Shown: positions 1 to 7,930, counted from the stretch's first letter. The stretch: 23,711 nt of DNA from CAZAFM01 sp964484395 (GCA_964484395.1 CAZAFM010000030.1:1-23711); one strand, 5' to 3'. Made by a program: numbers and translations. Notes: generated by a model not told the origin, from the sequence alone.

Positions 1-458
1 TCCATCTCTCCATACTCTTCTACCATCTCCCATACTCTATCAAGTACACGAATACCAGCTTCAGGCTCTGCCATCTCGCGACCTTTAAGGACTACTTTGA
101 ACTTAACATATTTTCCATCTTGTAAAAACTCAATAGCATGTTTAATTTTGTAGTTAATGTCATTTTGGGCGATTTTAACGGATAGTTTTATCTCTTTTAT
201 CTCTATCTGCTTCTGTTTTTTCTTCGCTTCTTTTTGTTTTTTCTCAAGTTGGTATTTATACTTCCCATAGTCCATTACTTTGCAAACTGGAGGCTTTGCA
301 TCAGGGGCTATTAGCACTAGGTCTAAACCCTCTTTATTGGCGATACTCTGTGCTTCCCCTACCTCTATTATGCCATACTGCGTACCCTCATCACCTATAC
401 ATCTAACAGGTGATACTCTTATGTCTTCATTTAGTAGTGCACTATCTTTTTTATTCAA
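1..458 (-). CDS. infC: Translation initiation factor IF-3 (3' end outside the window)
   Basis: IF3 binds the 30S subunit, keeps it apart from 50S and proofreads start codon and initiator tRNA. I translated the minus strand from a TTG at 458-456: it opens NKKDSALLNEDIRV and continues through GIIEVGEAQSIA, DLVLIAPDAKPPVCK and MDYGKYKYQLEKKQK, the typical IF3-N domain and its basic linker, then KEIKL and the start of IF3-C. About 152 codons are present; the C-terminus is cut by the window edge. TTG is the only possible start: an in-frame TAA lies two codons upstream, no ATG occurs before the conserved N-terminus, and GAGG sits seven bases upstream. The start overlaps the thrS stop as TTGA, so the genes are probably translationally coupled. 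Function is secure from sequence; coupling is inferred. Confidence 0.96.
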   Translation of the reverse strand, partial: MNKKDSALLNEDIRVSPVRCIGDEGTQYGIIEVGEAQSIANKEGLDLVLIAPDAKPPVCKVMDYGKYKYQLEKKQKEAKKKQKQIEIKEIKLSVKIAQNDINYKIKHAIEFLQDGKYVKFKVVLKGREMAEPEAGIRVLDRVWEMVEEYGEM

Positions 459-2260
459 ATGTTACCCTCACTCAGTTTCTCCTTTATTAGTTTTACAAAA
501 TCATATCTGCTTAAAGTATCTCTCTTTTTGTCGCGTCTATCTCTAAAAGATACCTTAGACTCCTCTACCTCGCTACCACCTATAATAGCAATCATAGGAA
601 CCTTGCTAGTTTCAGCATTTCTTATGCGCTTGTTTAGTGACTCGTTTTTGTAGTCTATCTCAACATCTACACCATAAGCAAATAGCTCTTTTTTTAAAGA
701 CTCTGCATACTCATAGTGAGCTTCAGCTATAGGCACTACAACAACTTGTCTTGGCGCAAGGAAAAAAGGCATCTCCCCAGCAAAATGTTCTATAAGAACC
801 GCTATAAACCTCTCAAAAGAGCCAAGAACTGCTCTGTGAATCATTACAGGTCTTACTCTGTGGTTGTTCTCATCCACATACTCAAGGTTAAAGCGCTCAG
901 GAAGATTGAAATCAAGCTGAACGGTGGAGCACTGCCATTTCCTACCTATACAATCAGTGATTTTTACATCAATCTTTGGTCCATAAAACGCACCACCACC
1001 TTCATCTATGCCATACTCAATACCTTTTTGATCAAGTGCTTCTTTTAAGGCCTCAGTAGCACTATCCCATAGCTCCACTTCTCCTATGGCTTTTTCAGGA
1101 CGAGTTGATATTTCTATCTCATAGGAAAAGCCGAATTTTTGCATAATCTGTTCTATAAAGTCAAGTATTTCACCAATAACTTGCTTTATTTGAGCTCTTG
1201 TGCAGAAAATATGCGCATCATCTTGAGTAAACTCACGAACTCTCAATAGCCCATGAAGTACTCCGCTTTTCTCATGTCTATGTACTACCCCATACTCAAA
1301 AAATCTTAAAGGTAGCTCTCTATAACTTCTAACATCACTCTCATATACTTTTATGTGACCTAAGCAGTTCATAGGTTTGATACCATACTCATTGTCATCT
1401 ATCTCTGTAAAGTACATATTTTCTTTGTAGTTTTGATAGTGTCCGCTTATCTTCCATAGGTCTGATTTTATAAGCTCAGGAGCTCTTATTATCTGATATC
1501 CTGCTTCTCTGTGAAGTTTGCTTAGATAATCCTCTAGCTTGGCTCTTAGTTTAGCCCCATTTGGAAGCCATATAGGAAGTCCTCCACCTATTTGTTCATC
1601 AAAAGTAAAAAGTTTCAGTTCACTTCCTAGCTTTCTGTGGTCTCTCTTTTTTGCTTCTTCTAGCATTTTTAGGTGCTCTTTTAGGGCATCTTTGGTAGCA
1701 AATGCAATACCATATACTCTTTGGAGCATCTCATTTTTCTCATCACCACCTAGATAGGCTCCAGCTAGTTTTGTAAGTTTGAAGTGTTTTAGATATTTTA
1801 GATTTGGCAGGTGTGGACCTCTGCATAGGTCTTCAAACTCACCTTGCTTGTATATAGATACTTCTTCATCAGGTATTTTTTTAAGTACCTCTTGTTTTAG
1901 TTCATCACTACTAAAGTGCTTTTTTGCTTCATCTTTTGATATGGTGTATTTTTCTATTGGATAGGCTTTTTTAGCAATCTCACGCATCTTCTCTTCTATA
2001 CCGTTTAAGTCAGCTTCACCTAGTTTTGTCTCTGTCTTGAAGTCATAATAAAACCCCTCATCAACAACAGGTCCTACAAAAAACTTAGCCTCAGGATGAA
2101 GCTCCTTTATGGCTTGAGCCATCAGGTGGGCGCACGAATGCCTTATAATCTCTAGTGACTCTTTTGAGTTATCAAATACTATCTCTTGAGCGTTTTGGCT
2201 ACCATCACAGCTTTGAGTATCGCAAATATTTCTATCTTTTATATATCCTATAATGTCCAA
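455..2260 (-). CDS. thrS: Threonine--tRNA ligase
   Basis: Class II synthetase charging tRNA-Thr in the cytoplasm, 601 residues. The editing domain is visible from residue 41: HxxxH (H41, H45) and CRGPH (C146, H150). The catalytic core follows at about 215-490, with zinc ligands C299 (PMNC), H350 (DDAH) and H475 (MIHR), motif 2 RHEKSGVLHG and motif 3 around HRAVLGSFERF. The anticodon-binding domain covers about 500-595. Only some 40 residues precede the editing domain, so the N-terminal TGS (N1) domain of the E. coli enzyme (642 residues) is lacking or reduced; the Campylobacter enzyme, as remembered, is equally short. The start is a TTG at 2260-2258 with AAGGA nine bases upstream; no better start is visible. 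The stop overlaps infC, and tRNA-Val lies 47 bp upstream on the same strand. Confidence 0.97.
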   Translation of the reverse strand: MDIIGYIKDRNICDTQSCDGSQNAQEIVFDNSKESLEIIRHSCAHLMAQAIKELHPEAKFFVGPVVDEGFYYDFKTETKLGEADLNGIEEKMREIAKKAYPIEKYTISKDEAKKHFSSDELKQEVLKKIPDEEVSIYKQGEFEDLCRGPHLPNLKYLKHFKLTKLAGAYLGGDEKNEMLQRVYGIAFATKDALKEHLKMLEEAKKRDHRKLGSELKLFTFDEQIGGGLPIWLPNGAKLRAKLEDYLSKLHREAGYQIIRAPELIKSDLWKISGHYQNYKENMYFTEIDDNEYGIKPMNCLGHIKVYESDVRSYRELPLRFFEYGVVHRHEKSGVLHGLLRVREFTQDDAHIFCTRAQIKQVIGEILDFIEQIMQKFGFSYEIEISTRPEKAIGEVELWDSATEALKEALDQKGIEYGIDEGGGAFYGPKIDVKITDCIGRKWQCSTVQLDFNLPERFNLEYVDENNHRVRPVMIHRAVLGSFERFIAVLIEHFAGEMPFFLAPRQVVVVPIAEAHYEYAESLKKELFAYGVDVEIDYKNESLNKRIRNAETSKVPMIAIIGGSEVEESKVSFRDRRDKKRDTLSRYDFVKLIKEKLSEGNI

Positions 2261-2307
2261 AAAGAATAATCCTTATATTATTATTGTTTTAAAGCGTATT
2301 GACATAG

Positions 2308-2382
2308 TGGTGGCCACGAGAAGACTTGAACTTCCGACCCCTGCCATGTCAAGGCAGTGCTCTACCACTGAGCTACGCGACC
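2308..2382 (-). tRNA. tRNA-Val (anticodon GAC)
   Basis: A complete 75-nt cloverleaf on the minus strand. The acceptor stem GGTCGCG pairs with CGTGGCC (G-T pairs allowed), the D arm is GCTC/GAGC, and the anticodon stem CTGCC/GGCAG encloses TTGACAT, giving anticodon GAC. The T arm has a TTCAAGT loop, followed by discriminator A and an encoded CCA. It lies between tRNA-Ala and thrS on the same strand. Confidence 0.97.
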
Positions 2383-2451
2383 TAAAAGCCCATATTGGCT
2401 TTAAAAAATGCTTGAAATTTTATCTAAAAGAAGATTTATTTTGACTTAAAG

Positions 2452-2527
2452 TGGTGGAGCATAGCGGGATCGAACCGCTGACCTCTTCGCTGCCAGCGAA
2501 GCGCTCTCCCAGCTGAGCTAATGCCCC
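2452..2527 (-). tRNA. tRNA-Ala (anticodon GGC)
   Basis: A complete 76-nt cloverleaf on the minus strand. The acceptor stem GGGGCAT pairs with ATGCTCC, and the anticodon stem CTTCG/CGAAG encloses CTGGCAG, giving anticodon GGC. The T loop is TTCGATC, and CCA is encoded. It is 69 bp upstream of tRNA-Val and is the first gene after the minus-strand -10 element near 2550. Confidence 0.97.
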
Positions 2528-2546
2528 TAAATAAAAATGGGGCAGT

Positions 2547-2552
2547 ATTATA
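2547..2552 (-). promoter_or_regulatory. Probable sigma-70 -10 box for the tRNA-Ala/tRNA-Val/thrS/infC unit
   Basis: The minus strand reads a perfect TATAAT here, about 20 bp before the 5' end of tRNA-Ala. No clear -35 box is seen, which is common for sigma-70 promoters of this phylum. No terminator is obvious between the tRNAs and thrS (only 47 bp), so one transcript may carry all four genes. This is an inference from spacing. Confidence 0.6.
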
Positions 2553-2599
2553 GCTCCAAAAAACTTAAAAAAAGTGTATTAAAGAGATTAAAGCAAAGT

Positions 2600-2628
2600 T
2601 TGAATAAAATAAGGGCTTTTTTATTCAA
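2600..2628. promoter_or_regulatory. Inverted repeat upstream of argF with arginine-box-like half sites
   Basis: TTGAATAAAA at 2600-2609 is the exact reverse complement of TTTTATTCAA at 2619-2628, with a 9-bp centre. Each arm contains TGAATAAAA, which resembles half of the arginine repressor (ArgR/AhrC) box known from other bacteria. It ends 20 bp before the argF start, where a TATATT that could serve as the -10 also lies. It may be an operator or an RNA hairpin. The repeat is seen directly; the link to arginine control is inference. Confidence 0.45.
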
Positions 2629-2648
2629 TATATATTTTGGAGAGTACA

Positions 2649-3584
2649 TTGAAACATTTTTTAACACTCAAAGATTATACTAAAGAGCAGATAAGTGAGA
2701 TGCTAAGCTATGCTAGAAGTATCAAGGCTGAGAGTAAAAGGGGTGAGTTTGTCCCATATCTTGAAGGCAATATATTGGCTATGATATTTGAAAAAAGCAG
2801 TACAAGAACTAGAGTGTCCTTTGAGGTTGGTATGTACCAGCTAGGTGGGACTGCTATGTTTCTATCTGGTAGAGATATACAGCTTGGGCGTGGGGAGCCT
2901 ATGAAGGATACTGCTAGAGTCCTTTCACGAATGGTTGACATGGTTATGATACGCACTAGCTCACAAGAGCGAATAGAGGAGTTTGCAAGCCATTCATTGG
3001 TTCCTGTGATAAACGGGCTTACAGATGAGTACCATCCCGTGCAGGTTATGGCGGATTTTATGACAATGATAGAGTATGGAAAAAATGAAAATCCAGTAGT
3101 TGCATTTGTAGGTGATGGAAATAATATGGCAAACAGCTGGATGATGCTAGCTTCAAAGCTGGGATTTGAACTAAGGATTGCCACTCCTAAAGGCTATGAG
3201 CCTTGTAAAAGTATCATAGAGGATGCAAAGTCTTTTATGAGTGATAGTGAGGGCAAGATAGTGCTTACAAATGACCCAGAAGAGGCTTGTGCAGGAGCTG
3301 ATGTGGTTACGACTGATGTATGGGCATCTATGGGGCAAGAGGGTGAGTATGAGAGAAGGTTAAAAGATTTTGAAGGTTTTATAGTTGATAGTAGATTAAT
3401 GAATTTAGCAAAAAAAGATGCTATATTTATGCACTGTCTTCCAGCGCACCGTGGAGAAGAGGTTACTGAAGATGTGCTTGAAGGAGAGCAGAGTGTTGTT
3501 TTTGAAGAGGCTGAGAACAGACTTCATGTACAAAAAGGCATAATGGTTTGGCTTCAAAAAAACCAGACAAAAAATACACTATAA
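2649..3584 (+). CDS. argF: Ornithine carbamoyltransferase
   Basis: Forms citrulline from ornithine and carbamoyl phosphate, the sixth step of arginine synthesis. The carbamoyl-phosphate motif STRTR is at residues 51-55, HPVQ at 129-132, the GDGNNMANSW region near 155-164, DVWASMGQE near 223-231 and the ornithine-site HCLP at 262-265. At 311 residues it has normal family length. The frame is open from a TTG at 2637, but the TTG at 2649 is preferred: GGAG ends six bases before it, and the protein then begins MKHFLTL as the Campylobacter enzyme does, as remembered. It is the first gene of an operon whose next gene starts 16 bp after its stop. An inverted repeat just upstream may regulate it. Confidence 0.96.
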   Translation: MKHFLTLKDYTKEQISEMLSYARSIKAESKRGEFVPYLEGNILAMIFEKSSTRTRVSFEVGMYQLGGTAMFLSGRDIQLGRGEPMKDTARVLSRMVDMVMIRTSSQERIEEFASHSLVPVINGLTDEYHPVQVMADFMTMIEYGKNENPVVAFVGDGNNMANSWMMLASKLGFELRIATPKGYEPCKSIIEDAKSFMSDSEGKIVLTNDPEEACAGADVVTTDVWASMGQEGEYERRLKDFEGFIVDSRLMNLAKKDAIFMHCLPAHRGEEVTEDVLEGEQSVVFEEAENRLHVQKGIMVWLQKNQTKNTL

Positions 3585-3600
3585 CTTACAAAGGGTAGTT

Positions 3601-4077
3601 TTGGGCGAAATAAAAAAAAGTGAACTAGATAAAATATCCAAAATCATGGGAGTTGATACTTCCAATAAGACTGTCATTAAAATCAAAAATACAGATGATG
3701 AAAACAAAAAAATCTTAGAGTTAGTAGAGGGAAGCTGGGAAGATAAGCAACCTTGGTTTGTCATAGATGATAGTAGTGGAGAGCATTATGCTATGATGCC
3801 AGCTAGATCAATGGCTGGTATATTTGCAAAGTATAGAGGTAGTAGTGAAGAGAACTTCAAACTAAACCTAGAAAAGGCTATACTACAAAATATGCCAATA
3901 GACTTTGAAGATGTATGGGTTGTAGCTCTAAAAGAGATACAAAGACTAGTAGATGATGAGGGAGAGCAGCTAACCAACAAAGATATGCTAGAAGTAGTGA
4001 AGTCTATAAAGAAAAAATACCCAAATCTCTTTTTTAACCTCCATGACTTGCTTGCTGCTAAACAAGGCGGTTTTTAG
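3601..4077 (+). CDS. UPF0763 / DUF2603 family protein of unknown function
   Basis: A 158-residue protein without signal peptide or membrane segment, mixed alpha/beta and charged, with ELVEGSWEDKQPWFVID in the middle and FNLHDLLAAKQGGF at the end. I recognise it by memory of sequence and position as the family found between argF and hemN in Campylobacter and Helicobacter; its function is not known to me. It starts with TTG behind AAAGGGT, 16 bp after argF, and its TAG directly abuts the hemN ATG with no spacer, so all four genes of this run are probably co-translated. It contains no cysteine, so it is not itself an Fe-S protein. A role linked to heme synthesis or to HemN would be a guess from position. 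Confidence 0.85.
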   Translation: MGEIKKSELDKISKIMGVDTSNKTVIKIKNTDDENKKILELVEGSWEDKQPWFVIDDSSGEHYAMMPARSMAGIFAKYRGSSEENFKLNLEKAILQNMPIDFEDVWVVALKEIQRLVDDEGEQLTNKDMLEVVKSIKKKYPNLFFNLHDLLAAKQGGF

Positions 4078-5445
4078 ATGATAGATTTTGAAAAATTCTC
4101 AAAGTACTCACGACCTGGTCCTAGGTATACAAGCTATCCGACTGCTGTGGAGTTTAGCGAGGGCTTTGGTGTAAATGAGTATGAGCGGAAGCTAGAAAAC
4201 CTACCAAAAGATAGTGAGCTTTCACTATATGTTCATCTACCCTTTTGCAAAAGTGCATGCTACTTTTGTGGGTGCAATGTAGTTTATACCTCAAAAGATG
4301 ATAAAAAATCAGAGTACACAATCTATCTAAAAAAAGAGCTAGAGATATTATCAAAGCATCTTGATACATCTCTTAAGGTAACTCAGTTTCACTTTGGTGG
4401 TGGAACTCCTACTTTTTACTCACCAAGTGAGCTAGATGAGATTATGATAATGGTAAAAAGCTACTTTCCAAACTTTGCAACTAATGCTGAGATAGGTATA
4501 GAGGTTGATCCAAGATACTTTGACAAAGAGTATATGAGTGTACTCAAAAAGCATGGGTTTAATCGTATAAGCTTCGGAATACAAGACTTTGAAACAAAAG
4601 TACAAGAAGCAGTAAACCGCGTCCAAGACTTCCAGAGTGTCAAAGAGGCTTTTGCACTCTCAAGAGAAGCGGGAATAGAGAGCATAAATGTAGATTTAAT
4701 CTATGGACTTCCATTTCAAAGCAGAGATAGCTTCATAGATACTATCAAAAAAGTAGTAGACCTAGACCCAGATAGGCTAGCAGTCTTTAACTACGCTCAT
4801 GTCCCATGGATGAAAAAAACCATGAGAAAGATAGATGAGACAACCTTGCCAGAGCCAAAAGAGAAGCTAAAAATCCTAAAAGACACCATTAGCTACTTGC
4901 AAAAAAGCGGATATGAGATGATAGGGATGGATCATTTCGCTAAACCAGATGATGGACTGTGCCGCGCTCAAAAAGAGGGCAGACTTCATCGAAACTTCCA
5001 AGGCTATACAACAAGTGGTGGAGTGGTGATGGTTGGCATTGGGCTAACTAGCATAGGTGAGGGCAAAGACTACTATGTCCAAAACTACAAAGACTTAGAG
5101 AGCTATAAAAAAGCGATAGATAGTAGCAGGCTGCCAGCTTTTAGAGGGATAGAGCTAAGTAGTGATGATATACTTAGAAAAGCTATCATCATAGAGATGA
5201 TGAGCAACTTCCGCCTTGTCTACAAAGATATAGAAGATGAGTTTGGTATAGAGTTTAAAAGCTACTTCAGTAAAGAGCTTGAGGGGTTAAAAGAGTTTGA
5301 AGAGGCTGGGCTTTTGAGTATGAGTGAAGAAAAGATAGAGATAAATGATACAGGCTCAATGCTTATACGAAACATCGTCATGCCTTTTGATGCGTACCTA
5401 AAAAAGCTCCCTGAAGAAAAAAGACGCTTTAGTAAGACTATATGA
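4078..5445 (+). CDS. hemN: Oxygen-independent coproporphyrinogen III oxidase (radical SAM)
   Basis: Radical SAM enzyme oxidatively decarboxylating two propionates of coproporphyrinogen III to give protoporphyrinogen IX without oxygen; cytoplasmic. The cluster motif CKSACYFCGC gives C57, C61 and C64 for the 4Fe-4S cluster plus the neighbouring C66 found in true HemN. The N-terminal block YSRPGPRYTSYPTAVEF, the SAM-contacting GGGTPTF and the C-terminal block GYTTSGGVVMVGIGLTSIG are present, which separates HemN from HemW-type relatives. Its 455 residues match the family. ATG follows the previous stop immediately, and the TGA overlaps the next start as ATGA. Confidence 0.96.
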   Translation: MIDFEKFSKYSRPGPRYTSYPTAVEFSEGFGVNEYERKLENLPKDSELSLYVHLPFCKSACYFCGCNVVYTSKDDKKSEYTIYLKKELEILSKHLDTSLKVTQFHFGGGTPTFYSPSELDEIMIMVKSYFPNFATNAEIGIEVDPRYFDKEYMSVLKKHGFNRISFGIQDFETKVQEAVNRVQDFQSVKEAFALSREAGIESINVDLIYGLPFQSRDSFIDTIKKVVDLDPDRLAVFNYAHVPWMKKTMRKIDETTLPEPKEKLKILKDTISYLQKSGYEMIGMDHFAKPDDGLCRAQKEGRLHRNFQGYTTSGGVVMVGIGLTSIGEGKDYYVQNYKDLESYKKAIDSSRLPAFRGIELSSDDILRKAIIIEMMSNFRLVYKDIEDEFGIEFKSYFSKELEGLKEFEEAGLLSMSEEKIEINDTGSMLIRNIVMPFDAYLKKLPEEKRRFSKTI

Positions 5446-6698
5446 TGTTTGACTACAAATCTATAAGTGATGACTGTATAAAGTGTGGAAAGTGCACCCC
5501 AGTATGTACCATACATCAGATAAACCCAGATGAGACTACAAGTCCTAGAGGCTTTATCGACCTACTAGGTGCATATCAAGATGGCAATCTCCCACTTGAT
5601 AAAAACGCCAAAAATATATTTGAATCCTGCTTTTTGTGTACTAACTGCGTAGATGTCTGTCCCAACTCATTGCAGACTGATATGGTTATAGAGCAAGTTA
5701 GAGCTGATATTGCCAAAACTCATGGGTTAGCATGGTTTAAAAGACTGGCTTTTTGGGTGCTTCGTCATAGGAAGCTTACAGACATTCTAGCTAAGATAGG
5801 CTACTACTTTGTCCCTTGTGGGTTTAAAAAAGAGAGTGGAGGGATGCTATCTCGCTTCTCACTTCCTTTTGTACATAAAAACAGGATGCTCCCATCTCTA
5901 GCTAAGAGCAGCTTTTTAAATAGCTACCCAGAGGAGATAAAAGCAGGTGGTAAAAAAAGAGTTGCCATATTCATAGGGTGTCTAGCAAACTATAGCTACA
6001 CGGAGATAGGAGATGCGCTTGTAAGCATACTAAAAGAGCTTGATATAGATGTACTAATTCCTAAAAAGCAACTCTGCTGTGGCGCTCCTGCTTACTTTAC
6101 AGGGGACTTTGCAAGTGTGGAGTATATGACTGATAGGAATCTTGACTACTTTGAGAGTTTCATAGATTGTGTAGATGCTGTACTTGTGCCTGAAGCTACT
6201 TGTAGTGCGATGATCAAGCAAGACTGGGCGCACTTCTATTATAACAAGCCAGAGCAAAAAAAGCGCGCTGAGACAATCGCTAAAAAGGTCTATCTAGCCA
6301 CTGAGTGGCTATATAAAGAGGGTGGACTATATGAGCTTCTAAAGCAAAAAGGTCTAAAGCAAGATAGTAGTGTCACATATCATGACCCATGCCACGCTAG
6401 AAAGGTTCAAGGGGTTTTCAAAGAGCCAAGAGCCCTGCTAGGTACTGGATATGATATGATAGAGATGAGTGATCCAAATCGATGCTGTGGGTTTGGTGGT
6501 GTGACTATACAGACTGAGAAGTTTCACCTAGCTAAGCTTGCAGGAGAGCCAAAAGCCAAGATGATAGATGACACACATGCGGAGTGTGTAGCAGCAGAGT
6601 GTAGTGCGTGTAGAATCCAGCTAAGTGAAGCGCTAAATAGCTATGGCTCAAAGGTGGAGTTCAAACATCCTCTAGAGCTTATCGCTAAGATGCTTTAG
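5442..6698 (+). CDS. Fe-S oxidoreductase with two 4Fe-4S sites and two CCG domains (GlcF/GlpC-like)
   Basis: A 418-residue protein with two ferredoxin-type motifs, C12-C15-C18-C22 and C63-C66-C69-C73, followed by two cysteine-rich CCG domains: the first runs from IFIGCLANYSY to LCCGAPAYF, the second from YHDPCHARK to CCGFGG, with a final C-x2-C pair (ECSAC). This is the architecture of GlpC, GlcF, LutA and HdrD-type subunits that pass electrons from a flavoprotein dehydrogenase to quinone or a heterodisulfide. No partner flavoprotein gene is next to it, so the substrate cannot be stated; homologues are variously named glycolate oxidase or glycerol-3-phosphate dehydrogenase subunit. It overlaps hemN by 4 bp and ends 4 bp into a convergent gene. 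Residues 100-140 contain an amphipathic/hydrophobic stretch that might touch the membrane. Confidence 0.85.
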   Translation: MMFDYKSISDDCIKCGKCTPVCTIHQINPDETTSPRGFIDLLGAYQDGNLPLDKNAKNIFESCFLCTNCVDVCPNSLQTDMVIEQVRADIAKTHGLAWFKRLAFWVLRHRKLTDILAKIGYYFVPCGFKKESGGMLSRFSLPFVHKNRMLPSLAKSSFLNSYPEEIKAGGKKRVAIFIGCLANYSYTEIGDALVSILKELDIDVLIPKKQLCCGAPAYFTGDFASVEYMTDRNLDYFESFIDCVDAVLVPEATCSAMIKQDWAHFYYNKPEQKKRAETIAKKVYLATEWLYKEGGLYELLKQKGLKQDSSVTYHDPCHARKVQGVFKEPRALLGTGYDMIEMSDPNRCCGFGGVTIQTEKFHLAKLAGEPKAKMIDDTHAECVAAECSACRIQLSEALNSYGSKVEFKHPLELIAKML

Positions 6699-7885
6699 TA
6701 CATAAATCCAAAAAGCCATAGAGGGATTTTATCATCAACTCCTATCTCTATATCATCAGCAACCACATAGCTATCCTTTATGCCTTTTAACTGCTTGAAG
6801 TTTTTGTCTCTTCCGCCTATCTCAAATACATACTTTTCATCTAAGATAAAGTCCCCGCTTTTTGGATAGTTTATCTTGTGAGAGTATGCTACTGAAGAGG
6901 CAAAAAAAGTCTCTCTTAGTGTTCCCTTTTTTGGATTTTCACAAAAAATAGAGAAAAGATTGGTATTATCTAAATATAGTTTCTCTGGTTTTGATATGAT
7001 ACTAACTCCACTTGACTTTGCGCCAAGCACCCTTATGAGTCCTGAGGCTTGAAGGATACCTATGTATTTGTATAGAGTTCTTTGGTTTAACCCTACTGCA
7101 CCGCAGAGCTTTGAGATATTTATATCATAAGGCTCACTTTGGCAAAGCATTATCATCATTTTTTTAAGTGAGTTTATCTTGTCGTGGTCTATACTATAAA
7201 TCATAGGAAGGTCAGTCTCTAAAATCTGCATGGAGGCGCTTAGTAGTTTTTGGATGTAGCTACTTTTTGAGGTTTTGTAAAAAGGGTATGCTCCTTTTGC
7301 TAGATACTTTTCAAAGTGTGCAAGTGGTTTTGTTTTTGATAGTATATCTGTAGCAAGTAGCGTGTGGTTTTTTAGTATACTATCCAAAGGGATGGGCTCA
7401 AAGCTTTTTTGCATCTCAAACTCTAAAAACTCTCTAAAAGATAGTACTGGTAACCTATGTATGATAGCTCTTCTACTTAGGTCTGCTTTTGCATTATCGA
7501 TAGCAACTGCACTTGAGCCTGTAAAGACAACACTTAGAGAGAAAAAACTATCAAAGATAAGCTTTAAGTCTATCTCGAAGTTTTTGATTTTGTGGATTTC
7601 ATCTATGATGAGAACTTCGCCACCTTTTTTCTGAAACTCATCAGCTATAGCAAAAAGTCCAAGCTCAACTACAAGTGGGTGGTCAGCCATGATGTATAGG
7701 GTGCTTTTATCTTTGTATATAGTGTGAAGGTACTGAAGGAGTAGGGTTGTTTTGCCGACACCTCTTGAGCCTAGGACTCCTATGAGTCTCTCATCAAAGT
7801 CTATCTTATCAAACAGAAACCTTCTGTACTCTGGGGTTTTTTGAGATAGTATTTGGCTTGAGAGTTGTTGTAGTTGTTGTATCAT
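6695..7885 (-). CDS. AAA_14-type ATPase with winged-helix and C-terminal nuclease-like region
   Basis: A 396-residue P-loop ATPase. Walker A is GSRGVGKTT (39-47, K45), Walker B is EVLIIDEIHK (90-99, D95/E96) and a sensor-like VVFTGSSA is at 119-126. A helix-turn-helix-like region near 250-285 (ISKLCGAVGLNQRTLYKYI) is followed by a C-terminal block with GDFILDEKYVFEIGGRDK (344-361), which resembles a degenerate PD-(D/E)XK fold, and a conserved-looking IPLWLFGFMY end. Such proteins are common, scattered among bacteria and archaea, and lack a settled role. ATG has GGAG four bases upstream. It stands alone, its stop overlapping the convergent Fe-S gene by 4 bp, and is separated from the exoprotein by 136 bp. 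It is probably an accessory gene. Confidence 0.85.
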   Translation of the reverse strand: MIQQLQQLSSQILSQKTPEYRRFLFDKIDFDERLIGVLGSRGVGKTTLLLQYLHTIYKDKSTLYIMADHPLVVELGLFAIADEFQKKGGEVLIIDEIHKIKNFEIDLKLIFDSFFSLSVVFTGSSAVAIDNAKADLSRRAIIHRLPVLSFREFLEFEMQKSFEPIPLDSILKNHTLLATDILSKTKPLAHFEKYLAKGAYPFYKTSKSSYIQKLLSASMQILETDLPMIYSIDHDKINSLKKMMIMLCQSEPYDINISKLCGAVGLNQRTLYKYIGILQASGLIRVLGAKSSGVSIISKPEKLYLDNTNLFSIFCENPKKGTLRETFFASSVAYSHKINYPKSGDFILDEKYVFEIGGRDKNFKQLKGIKDSYVVADDIEIGVDDKIPLWLFGFMY

Positions 7886-7894
7886 TGTGCTCCA

Positions 7895-7930
7895 GTACAG
7901 ATTTTATAAATTTTATTTGTATTGTACTAC
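7895..7930. promoter_or_regulatory. Inverted repeat around the probable promoter of the ATPase gene
   Basis: AGTACA and TGTACT flank an AT-only stretch just upstream of the ATPase start; on the minus strand this stretch contains TATAAAAT, a plausible -10. The arrangement looks like an operator pair, but no repressor is known. Boundaries are approximate. The rest of the 136-bp intergenic segment (to 8021) shows no further feature, and no clear terminator for the exoprotein gene. Confidence 0.35.

Noticed and set aside
716..1048. Plus-strand open frames inside thrS, and similar frames opposite other genes
   Set aside because: They lie antisense to strongly conserved coding sequence, have no supported start and resemble no protein.
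2261..2307. T-box-like or tRNA-mimic leader before thrS
   Set aside because: Only 47 bp separate tRNA-Val from thrS and no specifier loop or antiterminator is visible.
2637..2651. Start of argF at the TTG at 2637
   Set aside because: The Shine-Dalgarno GGAG overlaps that codon, while the TTG at 2649 has correct spacing and gives the family N-terminus MKHFL.
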